A DNA stretch of 51,009 nt, taken from assembly GCF_007785815.1 (NCBI RefSeq), contig NZ_VNIM01000022.1:1-51009 (forward strand), given 5' to 3'. Source of the DNA: Alterirhizorhabdus solaris. Its GTDB lineage: Bacteria; Pseudomonadota; Alphaproteobacteria; Sphingomonadales; Sphingomonadaceae. A program made the translations under genes and the position numbers. The notes beneath the pieces were generated by a model. It did not search any database. It saw only the letters and a program-made list of their open reading frames with translations, and was not told where the DNA came from. Positions 43,121 through 51,009 of the stretch are shown piece by piece. The stretch's first letter is position 1. Every line of letters begins with the position of its first letter.

Positions 43121-43903
43121 TCAGGCAGCGGTCCAATTGACCGCGCGATAGGCGGCGAGCGCGGCGGCGCTGGAGCCGGCCGCCCGGATTGTGTCGACGC
43201 CGGCTTGTTCGATCCCTTCGAGCCGAGCGATTTCGTCGAGGCTGGCGTCGGCGCCGGAGACGAAGCGCGCGATCGCGGCCGGCACCGTGTCGCCGTGCTT
43301 GGCTGCGTCCTGGATAGCAAAGCGGAACTTGCGCTTGCGTACCGTCGTGTTGAGGGCGCTGAAGGCCGCCAGTAGCGTCGAGGTGATCGCGCCCAGACCG
43401 CCAAGCGCATACCAGTTTTCGATCTCTGCGGACTTGGCCGCGTACTTCGTCTTTTTCGATCCGCCAATCGACATCACCAGCATCGAGCGGCGCTCGCCTT
43501 CGGCCTTCACCTGGTCGACCAGCCAAGCCCGATAGTCGGCGGCCGACAGGACGGTGACGGTGCCGGCACCCATCCACCGGCCGTCCATCTTGACGACGTA
43601 ATCGCCGGGGGCCGCGAAGCTGATGTCCTGGGGGCCGGTGAAGGCGGCGCCCTTTGCCAGCCAACGCGCGCCGGCGGGCACCGGAATGGTGGTGGACAGC
43701 TGCACGGCGGTGGTGATCGCCGGCAACGCCACGGCGATAGGCGCAACCGCAGCACTGCCATCCGTCGAGATAACGCGCGGGGTGGCGTCGTCCACGGGCA
43801 CCGCCGCCTCGCCGGCCAGCAGCTGCCGGGCGGCGTCTGCGGCAGTGCCCTGCATGAGCGCCCGGGCCAGTTGCCCGGGCGTGCCGATGGCATACCAGCT
43901 CAC
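43121..43903 (-). CDS. Tail-associated hypothetical protein, 260 aa
   Basis: GTG-initiated MSWYAIGTPGQLARALMQGT, with the start overlapping the tail-tip stop as GTGA. It has an Ala-rich N-part, a beta-rich middle (QLSTTIPVPAGARWLAKGAA, GDYVVKMDGRWMGAGTVTVL) and a helical C-part (SALNTTVRKRKFRFAIQDAA, ASLDEIARLEGIEQAGVDTI). It is coupled to the tail-tip gene and lies before the fibre gene, so it is probably a tail-fibre attachment or tip component. No family named. Confidence 0.65.
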   Translation of the reverse strand: MSWYAIGTPGQLARALMQGTAADAARQLLAGEAAVPVDDATPRVISTDGSAAVAPIAVALPAITTAVQLSTTIPVPAGARWLAKGAAFTGPQDISFAAPGDYVVKMDGRWMGAGTVTVLSAADYRAWLVDQVKAEGERRSMLVMSIGGSKKTKYAAKSAEIENWYALGGLGAITSTLLAAFSALNTTVRKRKFRFAIQDAAKHGDTVPAAIARFVSGADASLDEIARLEGIEQAGVDTIRAAGSSAAALAAYRAVNWTAA

Positions 43904-46338
43904 TTCTTGGCTCCCAGAAGAACGATGCTGCCGGCGACCAACCGGATCGCCGGGTTGTCACCACGCCATCGCAGCACGACCGAATGCGGGCCGGCGGGCA
44001 CGACAGCGCCGCCCGTGATCGCAAAAGATGACTCTGCGTAGCTCGCGCCAGATCCTGCGCCGGTCCCCATCTGCACGCCGTCGAGCGCGAGGATCACGTC
44101 GTAGCTTGGGATCGATCCCATGTAGCCGTGCGAGCCGGTGCCCAGGACGATGAGTTTGGCTGGATAATCGAGCACGAAATTATAGGTCACCGCGTTCACC
44201 GTAGCGCCCGACCCATCGACCGGGCCACCCAGCTGCATGTTGCCCAGCATCGTGATGCCATCATCGACGATCGCGGATGTCCGGATGCTCCCGTCGATGA
44301 TTACATCGCCACGGAACAGGAATTGGTCCGCCTCGAACAGCATCCGCGAATAGGGGTTCGGCCCGCCCGCCGCCGCCACCGTGAACTTCGCCATGCTCGT
44401 GCCGGCGATCGCTTGAAGCTGGATGTACGAGGCCGTCCGTCCCTGCACGTCCGCCACCGCCGCCTGCGTGATCGCGGCAGACGCGGTGATGTCCCGCACG
44501 TCGGCGTCGTATCGGTAGGCGGTCCACGCGCCGCGCTGAAGCTGCACCCGCGACACGCCGAAGTCGCAGGCTTTGGTCGCCGCCACCAGAATGCGAAGTG
44601 CCGTGACCCCGGCCGGAACGGTGAAAAGTTGACCGCCGGCACGGATCCAGTTCTCGCTACGGAAAGTGCCTGCCGGGTCGCCGACATAGGGCTCGCCGCC
44701 GAGATAACGGACGTAGGCGATCCCCGCGTCGGGTGGATTGAACCCCATTTCCGCGCTGATGCTTAAGGTCCATCCTGCCTCGACAGGAATGTCCCAGAAC
44801 AGAGTGTCGTTCGCCGCCGCGCCGGCTTTCTGGAAGATGCTCCCAAGTGTCGGGTGGTTCGTCACGGCGAAGCCGCCCGCGTTTGCGCCCACGCCGAGAA
44901 AACCCGACCGGCCGTCGCCTTTGCGGACAAGGTTCGGAGATCCGGCGCGCTCGGCGCCGATCGACGCCTCGACGGACTGGAACCGCTGACCGGCCGCCAG
45001 ATTGTTGCCCGCGACGACGGTCGAGAGGTCGCTGATCTGGCCCTTGGCCGCCAGCGCATCGTTGCCCGCCTGCTGCGCCGCCGCCGTCAGCCGCGTATCG
45101 AGCTGGGCCAACGCGCTGTCCGGGCCGACCACGACGTTCTTGACAGTGGTGATGTCGGCGAAGGTCGACTGGAGCGTCTGATCGGCGACGCTGTACGCGG
45201 TCCAAGGCAGCGCGCCGAGCTCGGCCTTCACCTGTCGCACACCGATCACGGTGATGCCGGAAACGCCCTCATAGACGAAGCGGGGCTGCGCCCAAACGGT
45301 GCCGGTTGGAGCCAGCGATTCCGCCGCCGAGGCATCGCGGCCGGCGCTCCCTTCGGCGAACTGGAATGACGCGGTACGGCGCTTCTCCGGGCCATCGCCG
45401 CCGGACAGCAGATTACCCGCCGCGTCCGTGTAGAGGATGTCGAGGTAGGCGGCGCCGGCGGTGGCGACGAGCGTGATGTCGCCGGTGATGACGTGCCGCT
45501 GCCCGGCCTGCGCGGCGAAGCGAGGGAATGCCACAGCCTGCGTTCCGCTGGCGGTGTTGGACGAGAGGATCGGCCCCCACGTCGGGTTGTCGCTCTTGCT
45601 GAAGCCCTGCCCGGCCGGCAGGTTGATGCCCTCCAGCCCGCGCTCCAGCCCGCCGTTGACGACGAGGTTGCGCCGCACGCCCATCTGAAGCGAGAGGCTG
45701 TCGGTGATGACCTTCTGCTCGGCCTTACCGGTGACGATCTGGCCTTCGAGCGCGGTCCGCACTGTGCCGATGTCGTAGCTGATCGAGCCGGGGCCGGTGC
45801 CGGTGAGGGTGGCCACCTGCGCGGCGGCGGCCTTAATCTGGGAGGCCGGCGTGCCCGCGACGTTGGCGGTGTCGAGCGCGGTGTTCTCGCCGGTCACGTC
45901 GGCGTTGTCGTCGGGCTTGCCGCCGTCGTCGGCGATAGCACCCCACACTGCCGAAATGCCGGGGATCAGCAGCTGCGACGGGTCGATCACCTGAAGGCTT
46001 GGCGTTGGCGGTGGGCTGGCGGTGCGGCCCAGCGCGAAGTCGTGCTTCGCGGCCGTCTCCGACCGCAGCGTGAGCGTCACCACGCCGGTCGACGGATCGA
46101 GCGAGCGGTTCATCACGATCGCCGTCTGGCCGATCATGTTCAGTTCGGGCACGTCGATGGTCAGGCAGTCGCCGGGCTTGTAGCCGATCCAGCGCGGCTT
46201 GAGCGGCAGCACAATCGGCCCGAATTCGCGGGCGTTGACGATCTCGTAAGCGGCGAGCTCGGCGGCGAGCTTCGGATCCTGCACCAGCGGAAACTCGATC
46301 TCCTTCGTCCGCTGGCCGCCGTCTACCGCGAGGCCGGC
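43900..46338 (-). pseudogene. Tail tip/host-specificity protein J-like, 5' part missing
   Basis: About 810 C-terminal residues of a tail-tip protein remain. Reading in, there is GGQRTKEIEFPLVQDPKLAA, LAAYEIVNAREFGPIVLPLK and YKPGDCLTIDV, a J/GTA-tip type region. Then come fibronectin/carbohydrate-like and DUF1983-like parts (LTAAAQQAGNDALAAKGQIS through FQSVEASIGAERAG) and a C-terminal beta domain. Family members usually have several hundred more N-terminal residues. Coding resemblance stops near 46325-46340, where the opposite strand begins to resemble a ParB-like protein; no start codon or ribosome site is there. Truncated by a rearrangement, or by misassembly. Confidence 0.75.
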
Positions 46339-47568
46339 GGCCGCTTCGAGCTCGACCTGTTCGCCGATGAGGCGGAGCAGCGCGGGCGGATCGTCGACGA
46401 GGGCAAGCTGCGCACGCTGGTCGATGCGCGGCTGGAAGCGGTTCGCACCGCGACGCGCGCCGAGGTCGACCGGGATATCCGCTTCGTTCCCGCGCCGCCC
46501 GCCAGCCCGCACGGCGGCGGCAGCGACTACACGCTGCAGGTGACGCCGAAGAAGGGCGAGGGCGGCGGGCTGACGCTGCCGGATGGCGAGATCGTCGCGG
46601 CGATCGAGATTGGCGAGGCCGGCGATCCGCAGGTGACCTACTGGTGGGAGAGCCGGAAGGCCAAGTTTGGCACCGGCACTGGCGCCGTCGCCGCGCAGGC
46701 GCGCGAACGGGGCATCGACGTCAAGGCGTCGGATGCACTGTGCGATCCCGAGTTCTACGCGGGGCCGGCGCGGGCGGCGGTAAAGGAGGAGCATGGCGTC
46801 TCGGCCGACGTGCTCGAGACGGTGCGCTCGATGCGGCGCGAGCTGCTGCGCGCGCGGCTGGTCGAGAACGCGCAGCGCGACGGCGACGTCGGGCTGGATC
46901 ATGCCGTCTGGTCGCAGCTGCGCGTGCTGGTGGGGCGCGACAGCCCGCGCGTCGTCGGCGCCGGCGCGCCCTCGCGCGGCGAGAACATGGTCGGCATCAG
47001 CGCCACGGCGGCCGATGCGGCGCGCGCGCAGACCGAACAGCAGGTCGCCCACCACATCTGGCGCGATGCGATCCGCGAGATCGCGGCCGAGAACTTCATC
47101 ACCGGCGAGGATCTTGCCGTTGCCTTTGCCGAGTACCGGCGGGCGGGCGCGGCGACCAAGCGGCTGGCCGGCGCGGTGCTGGCCGGGCTGACGCTGGAAC
47201 GGGGCGCCAACGCGCCCGGGTTCAGCTTCACCACGCACGACGCGCTGGCCGCGCTCACCGGCGGCGACGACGCCTCGCTGCGCCGGCTGTGGGAGCCGAC
47301 CGAGGCGTTCCTCGCGCTGCTGCCCAAGTCGCAGCTGCTTGCGATCGCGGAGCCGCTTGTCGGGCCGGAGACGCATTCACGGTGGGGGAAGGTGAAGGCG
47401 GCGCTGCTGCCCGGCTTGCTCGCAGAGGCGCTGGCCGGCGGCGGCAACGCCGTCGCCGCGTGCAGCCGGCAGGCGGCGGCCGAGTGGGTCCACCCGCTGC
47501 TCGCGTTCCGCGAAATCGATCTCACGCCGCCAGCGCCGGCGGCTCAGGTAGTGGAGGCGGCAGCGTGA
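46321..47568 (+). pseudogene. ParB-like partition protein, C-terminal fragment
   Basis: Rightward frame without a plausible start. It enters with YREAGGRFELDLFADEAEQR and IVDEGKLRTLVDARLEAV, then a linker with a DGEIVAAIEIGEAGDPQVTY strand pair. A helical C-half follows (VRSMRRELLRARLVENAQRD, FLALLPKSQLLAIAEPLVGP). This resembles the C-terminal two-thirds of plasmid- and element-type ParB proteins; the nuclease-like and HTH N-domains are absent. It joins the truncated tail-tip gene head to head. The 3' end is intact and overlaps the next gene as GTGA. ParB identity is by pattern and moderately sure. Confidence 0.55.
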
Positions 47569-47870
47569 ACGATCAGATCCGGAAAGACCTCAGCCGCAAG
47601 CTTCAGACCGGGCTGGGCGCCCTGTTCCAGCGCGAGATCGAGATCGCGAAAGTCGTGCTGTCGCCGGCCGACACCAATACGCTCCTGTTCGAGGCGGCGG
47701 TGATGATGGTGAGGACGGCCGCCGCCAGCATCGCGGCGTCGGCCGAATCGGTCGCAGACGTCGAGAAGACCTTCGACGTCGTGGTCGAGGCGGTCTTCGA
47801 GGCGATCAAGGCATCACGCTCGAAGAGCCTGACCCGGATCCATGAAGAGCTTCGGAAGGTCGGGGCGTGA
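47565..47870 (+). CDS. Hypothetical protein, 101 aa
   Basis: GTG start overlapping the ParB-like stop. MNDQIRKDLSRKLQTGLGAL is followed by a helical stretch (FEAAVMMVRTAAASIAASAE, VEKTFDVVVEAVFEAIKASR). Wholly alpha-helical, soluble, no motif recognised. Ends in a GTGA overlap with the next gene, so three genes here form one coupled rightward unit leading to the integrase. Confidence 0.65.
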   Translation: MNDQIRKDLSRKLQTGLGALFQREIEIAKVVLSPADTNTLLFEAAVMMVRTAAASIAASAESVADVEKTFDVVVEAVFEAIKASRSKSLTRIHEELRKVGA

Positions 47871-48400
47871 GCAGCACCACGATCACGATCATGCGCTGCG
47901 ATCGCTGCGGTTTCTCGGCCGACCCACGCCACGTGGAGTCGATCGGCACGCCGGGAATCGAGCCGCGCATGGTCAGCTGGGGGAAGGCCGCGGTGGCCGA
48001 GACGGGCGCCGTCGACCGCAAGCGCGCGATCGGCGGCGTGGGCCGGGAGGGCGATGACCTCTGCCCGGGGTGCGTCGACGCGCTGTTCGCGTGGTGGCAG
48101 GCGACCGGCGAGGTGATCCAGCCCGCGCCGCCGCAGCCCGTCCAGTCCCGGCCGCGCCCCATGTTCACGATCGAGGATCGACGCGGTCTCGAGCCCGTCT
48201 TGCGCGACGCGCTGATCGCGCAGGTGGCCGTGGCCTCGGATGCGTATCGCGCCGAGCCTACCGCGGTCCTCGAACAAGGCATGTTGCCCGAGGCGTATGA
48301 AGGCATCGACGAGCGTGCCACGGCCCTTGCCCGAAAAGTCGTCGAGCAGCTGGAAGCCGCCGGCGTGATCGGCCTCGAACACTCGCGGGAGGCGAATTGA
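47867..48400 (+). CDS. Zinc-ribbon-like hypothetical protein, 177 aa
   Basis: GTG start. MSSTTITIMRCDRCGFSADP gives a first Cys pair (CDRC), and LCPGCVDALFAWW near residue 65-77 a second (CPGC), forming a likely Cys4 zinc site as in treble-clef or ribbon proteins. The C-terminal half is helical (VLRDALIAQVAVASDAYRAE, ATALARKVVEQLEAAGV). Function unknown; DNA or RNA binding is possible. Coupled to the preceding 101-aa gene. Confidence 0.65.
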   Translation: MSSTTITIMRCDRCGFSADPRHVESIGTPGIEPRMVSWGKAAVAETGAVDRKRAIGGVGREGDDLCPGCVDALFAWWQATGEVIQPAPPQPVQSRPRPMFTIEDRRGLEPVLRDALIAQVAVASDAYRAEPTAVLEQGMLPEAYEGIDERATALARKVVEQLEAAGVIGLEHSREAN

Positions 48401-48401
48401 A

Positions 48402-48761
48402 ATGACCGGATCGCTGATCGTCCACCTCGATAAGCGGGTATGCCGGGCCGCCGACTGTGGTCGCGGTCTCGACCTGACTGCTGCCGACCTCGACCTTCTG
48501 GTGAGCGTCGGCCTCATCGATCTCCTACACGAGGAGAAGGCTAATTATCTCAAGGAACAGGGACGATGCAGGGACGCGCGCCGCCGGTCTATCGACGGGG
48601 GAAATACTGGCTCGAGAAACTCCGGCGGGATGACGGGACCGAACGTTCGCCTCGCTGGTACATCTTCTGGTACGACCCAGCCGCGCGACGCGAGGCAAGC
48701 GCTTCAACGGGCACAGCGGACGTCGACCAGGCCATCCTCGCCCTCGACCGGCGATATCTGA
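48402..48761 (+). CDS. Small hypothetical protein overlapping the integrase start
   Basis: MTGSLIVHLDKRVCRAADCG to about KANYLKEQG (residue 53) looks like real protein, with a CRAADC pair. Beyond that the frame runs 196 bp over the integrase gene, is Arg/Ser/Thr-rich and looks like a shadow of it. It may encode a short regulator or excisionase-like protein whose 3' end overlaps int, or the true stop may have been lost. Starts 1 bp after the preceding gene's stop. Confidence 0.45.
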   Translation: MTGSLIVHLDKRVCRAADCGRGLDLTAADLDLLVSVGLIDLLHEEKANYLKEQGRCRDARRRSIDGGNTGSRNSGGMTGPNVRLAGTSSGTTQPRDARQALQRAQRTSTRPSSPSTGDI

Positions 48762-49903
48762 GCGATGCCGGCGAAGCCCCAGCCTACTGCCACACTTGCG
48801 GGCAACCGCTCGCATCGGCCGAGGCGTATCTGTTGAGCGACGCGATCGCCGACTATCGCCTTGAGCATGGCGACCTGAAGGACTCGGCCGTCAGCATCCA
48901 GGCGCGGCTGAAGCACGTCGTCGATTTCATGAGCGACGAGGAGGGGCGGGGAGGGACGTTCGGCATCAGCACCAGCTGTGCGGTGGCGTGCGGGATGCCG
49001 TTTGTCACCGCATTCCGCGCGTGGTCCAAGGCGCGGCCGGTCGTCTGGCGGAACAAGGCCGGCGTGGTCACCGCCTCGCGTCCGCGATCGGCCGCGACGA
49101 CCGAGGAATCGGTGCTTCAGGTCGCTGCCGCGCTCAATCACGCCGCCGACGCGGATCCGCCCCGGTCCGAGCGCCGGCCGATCTACCGGCCGTTGCCGCG
49201 CAAGCAGGTGTCACGTCCGCGCCGCGTGCGCGTCGACGTTCCGGTAATCGCCGACATGCTCGCCTATGCGGCCGAGCTGAACAAGAAGCGCGCGTCGCTG
49301 CATGCCTTCATGGTAGCATCGCTGTGCACGATCGCGCGTCCGGACAGTGTCGTCGACATCTGCGTCTCGCCGGACCGCGAGCAGTGGTATCCCGGTTCGC
49401 CAACGCTTGATCTCAATCCGTTCGGCCGTGCCCAGACGAACAAGTATCGGCCTCTGATCCCTGTCATGCCCGTGCTGGCCGAATGGCTGGCCGCCGAACT
49501 CGTGGCGTTCCGCCGTCTCGATCAGGATCAACGCAAAGGGGCCGGCTACCTCGTCAATTATTACGGGCGTGCTGTCCAGGATGTGGACCGCGCTTGGTCG
49601 ACAATGCTGACGGGGCTGAAGCTGCCGACGGGGCGGGAATGGAAGCCCTACCTCCTGCGCCACAGCCTGGCGACGATCCTGCGTAACCGCGGCGTCGCGA
49701 AATGGGATCTGGAAGGCTTCATGGGCCACGCCGTGACGGGCTCGACCGAAGTCTACGCGATCGGGCGATTCGCGACCGTGACCGCTGCTTTGACTGACAT
49801 GCTGGGAGAGATCGACTTGCGCGCGCCTGGCGCTCTGCGCCGAACTGGCGCCGAAGTTGCTCTACCCGGCACACCACCGATGGAGGTGAAAATGACCGGA
49901 TAG
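48566..49903 (+). CDS. Tyrosine recombinase (element integrase, right end)
   Basis: The 445-aa product MQGRAPPVYRRGKYWLEKLR starts with a beta-strand arm domain (SPRWYIFWYDPAARREASAS), then a core-binding helical domain and a catalytic domain. The catalytic residues are Arg in CTIARPDSVVDI, the RHSLATIL box (His/Arg equivalents in LLRHSLATILRNRG), His in EGFMGHAVTGSTE and Tyr in EVYAIGRF. It ends 12 bp from the tRNA-Val 3' end, so it is the probable integrase for this site. It differs from the P4-type enzyme at 34003-35223. Confidence 0.88.
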   Translation: MQGRAPPVYRRGKYWLEKLRRDDGTERSPRWYIFWYDPAARREASASTGTADVDQAILALDRRYLSDAGEAPAYCHTCGQPLASAEAYLLSDAIADYRLEHGDLKDSAVSIQARLKHVVDFMSDEEGRGGTFGISTSCAVACGMPFVTAFRAWSKARPVVWRNKAGVVTASRPRSAATTEESVLQVAAALNHAADADPPRSERRPIYRPLPRKQVSRPRRVRVDVPVIADMLAYAAELNKKRASLHAFMVASLCTIARPDSVVDICVSPDREQWYPGSPTLDLNPFGRAQTNKYRPLIPVMPVLAEWLAAELVAFRRLDQDQRKGAGYLVNYYGRAVQDVDRAWSTMLTGLKLPTGREWKPYLLRHSLATILRNRGVAKWDLEGFMGHAVTGSTEVYAIGRFATVTAALTDMLGEIDLRAPGALRRTGAEVALPGTPPMEVKMTG

Positions 49904-49915
49904 AGCCAAACTTCG

Positions 49916-49961
49916 TGGTGGGCGTGGCAAGGATTGAACTTGCGACCCCTGCGATGTCAAC
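49916..49961. repeat. attR: tRNA-Val 3' half, second copy of the 46-bp repeat
   Basis: Identical to 32638-32683 and part of the intact tRNA-Val(GAC) gene. The recombinase ending at 49903 lies 12 bp away, the usual arrangement for a tRNA-targeting integrase. Confidence 0.95.
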
Positions 49962-49990
49962 ACAGTGCTCTACCACTGAGCTACACGCCC
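49916..49990 (-). tRNA. tRNA-Val(GAC)
   Basis: 75 nt including an encoded CCA. Acceptor stem GGGCGTG/CACGCCC with discriminator A, D-arm GCTC/GAGC, anticodon stem CTGTG/CGCAG around loop TTGACAT (anticodon GAC), T-arm GCAAG/CTTGC with TTCAATC. All stems close. Its 3' 46 bp are the attR copy of the element repeat, so integration preserved the gene. Confidence 0.97.
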
Positions 49991-50034
49991 ACGGTGGCGG
50001 TCACTAGCGAAGGGTTTCGGATCGCGCAACGGGT

Positions 50035-51009
50035 TTATCGTCCGCTCGCCTTGCGCAGCCCGTCGAGGAAGGCGGGGCCGGCCTCGCGCAGCAGCAGGTC
50101 AGTCATTTCAAGGCCCAGCTTGCGGTAGCTTTCCCATTGCGCCTCGTCGAAGAACTGGTCGCCGGTGGATTGCTGCGGAAAATCGGGGTTGGCGCGCGCA
50201 TAGGCCGCCACGTCCGCCGCCATCGCCGGGATCGGGCGGGGCTTCAGCCACACGATCAGGCTCGATCGCGCCTCGCCGGCGAAGCGCACGCGCAGTAGCA
50301 GCGCGAAGGCGGCGGGGTCGATCAGCCGGTCGTGCCAGTCGGCACCCGCAGGCGCGTTCAGGAAGAAGCGCGCCGCCCCGCCGGCCAGCGTCGCCACCTC
50401 GCCCGCATCCAGCGGCTCCACCTCGCCGCGCAGGTCCAGCCGCACCTTGCGGACGAGCTGCTCCAGATCGTCGAAGCGATAGCCGGGGTCCGCGCCGCCG
50501 TCGCTGAGCAGGATCACGCCCACCCGCCGGTGGAGCAGCCCGTAGGCGCCGCTGTTCTCGAAATGCCCGCCGTCGGACAGATATACCCGCCGCCAGTTGC
50601 GCGAATAGCGCGCGGTCATCTCGTCGAACAGGAACACGAAGGTGTCGAACCGCCGGCCGAGCCAACGGACGACGGCGTGGCCGCCTTCCCGACCGACCGT
50701 GTTGCCGTGATCCCACCAGTAGCCCAGCCGCACGTTGGCGAAGGTGAGCGTCAGCGCGCCGCCAAGCGTCGTCAGCCGCCCCATGCCGGCCGAGGCGGCG
50801 GCGCCCGAGATCGCGCACCACTGGCCCATCGACAGCGCCTCCGCCCTGGCCGCCGCCAGCCGCCGCCAGCCGATCGGCCTGCCCCGGTCCACGCTGATGC
50901 CGTGCGGGCCGAGCAGCAGCGGCACGCCCTTGCGATCCCGCTCGGTCAATTGCGATTGCGGCGCGATCGTCTCGTTCAGGGTGGCGAGCGTGAGCGGGAT
51001 GGGGGCGGT
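50035..51009 (-). CDS. Patatin-like phospholipase-domain protein, C-terminal part
   Basis: The frame is open to the window edge; 324 residues are visible. Features are AISGAAASAGMGRL, the catalytic-Asp motif YLSDGGHFENSGAYGLL (DGG), and VGVILLSDGGADPGY, as in large bacterial membrane proteins carrying a patatin domain. The GxSxG nucleophile and any membrane helices are beyond base 51009. It would hydrolyse lipid acyl esters. The stop is 44 bp from tRNA-Val. An apparent start near 50949 is a TTG internal to the frame and was not used. Confidence 0.8.
   Translation of the reverse strand, partial: TAPIPLTLATLNETIAPQSQLTERDRKGVPLLLGPHGISVDRGRPIGWRRLAAARAEALSMGQWCAISGAAASAGMGRLTTLGGALTLTFANVRLGYWWDHGNTVGREGGHAVVRWLGRRFDTFVFLFDEMTARYSRNWRRVYLSDGGHFENSGAYGLLHRRVGVILLSDGGADPGYRFDDLEQLVRKVRLDLRGEVEPLDAGEVATLAGGAARFFLNAPAGADWHDRLIDPAAFALLLRVRFAGEARSSLIVWLKPRPIPAMAADVAAYARANPDFPQQSTGDQFFDEAQWESYRKLGLEMTDLLLREAGPAFLDGLRKASGR

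Larger units (their letters stand above)
32638..49961. mobile_element. Integrated prophage-derived element in tRNA-Val
   Basis: A perfect 46-bp direct repeat bounds 17.3 kb. The right copy is the 3' part of an intact tRNA-Val(GAC); the left copy is the displaced 3' fragment. Inside are two tyrosine recombinases, a winged-helix replication-type gene, Dam, lysis and tail genes, ParB-like and small accessory genes. No terminase, portal, capsid or tape-measure gene is found, so the element is defective as a phage. It probably lost a central segment at about 46.33 kb, where tail-tip and ParB-like genes are both cut. Confidence 0.9.

Noticed and set aside
43096-43467. N-terminal extension of the Calx-beta protein frame
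   Set aside because: Antisense to the upstream 260-aa gene; the ATG at 43095 has an ideal GGAGG site and a natural start.
46339-47376. N-terminal extension of the tail-tip frame
   Set aside because: This part is antisense to the ParB-like gene and shows no tail-protein features, only Arg/Gln-rich shadow composition.
1-51009. CRISPR arrays, insertion sequences, rRNA, replication origins
   Set aside because: No regularly spaced repeats, transposase genes, rRNA stretches or origin-like clusters were seen on either strand.

Overview
The window is GC-rich chromosomal DNA from an alphaproteobacterium, most likely a sphingomonad. This follows from TrcR (DUF1013), a CpdR-type response regulator beside an N-formylglutamate amidohydrolase, a DUF1192 protein, SapC, and the form of the IF-2 N-terminus. 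No search was run, so all names rest on motifs and gene context. The first 199 bases are not genomic: they match an Illumina P7/Nextera adapter, so the true sequence begins near base 200 inside a broken infB.

Bases 200-32600 are core chromosome. A leftward rimP-nusA-tautomerase-ylxR-infB operon has a good promoter at about 4.0 kb. It is followed by a periplasmic sugar dehydrogenase, thpR, a Bax1-type membrane protein, a GST, a dienelactone hydrolase, and a leftward operon of DUF1192, a 49-aa protein, clpA and a class A beta-lactamase. Next come a quinone oxidoreductase, a frameshifted GST pseudogene, trcR with a terminator-like hairpin in its leader, an acyl-CoA ligase, and an xseB-ispA-coaD-cyclophilin-queA-tgt series. 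Then follow an intergenic inverted repeat, a DEAD-box helicase, an FAD-linked 2-hydroxyacid dehydrogenase, sapC and cytochrome b561. A candidate small RNA with its own promoter, three hairpins, an anti-Shine-Dalgarno loop and a strong terminator lies at 27.4-27.5 kb. After it are the amidohydrolase, cpdR and an mdoG-mdoH osmoregulated glucan operon.

Bases 32638-49961 are a 17.3-kb element inserted in the 3' half of a tRNA-Val(GAC) gene, bounded by a perfect 46-bp direct repeat. It holds a winged-helix replication-type protein, a P4-type integrase, an orphan Dam methylase, AT-richer small genes, a lysis cassette (M15 endolysin, holin-like, Rz with overlapping Rz1), tail and tail-fibre genes, ParB-like and small accessory genes, and a second tyrosine recombinase beside the intact tRNA. 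No head, portal or terminase gene is present. The tail-tip gene and the ParB-like gene meet head to head near 46.33 kb, both lacking their 5' parts. That is what one large internal deletion of a prophage would leave. The right edge resumes core chromosome with a partial patatin-like gene.

The most notable items are the 27.4-kb small RNA, the deletion junction at 46.33 kb, the Calx-beta/propeller tail protein, the overlapping Rz/Rz1 pair and the hairpin in front of trcR.
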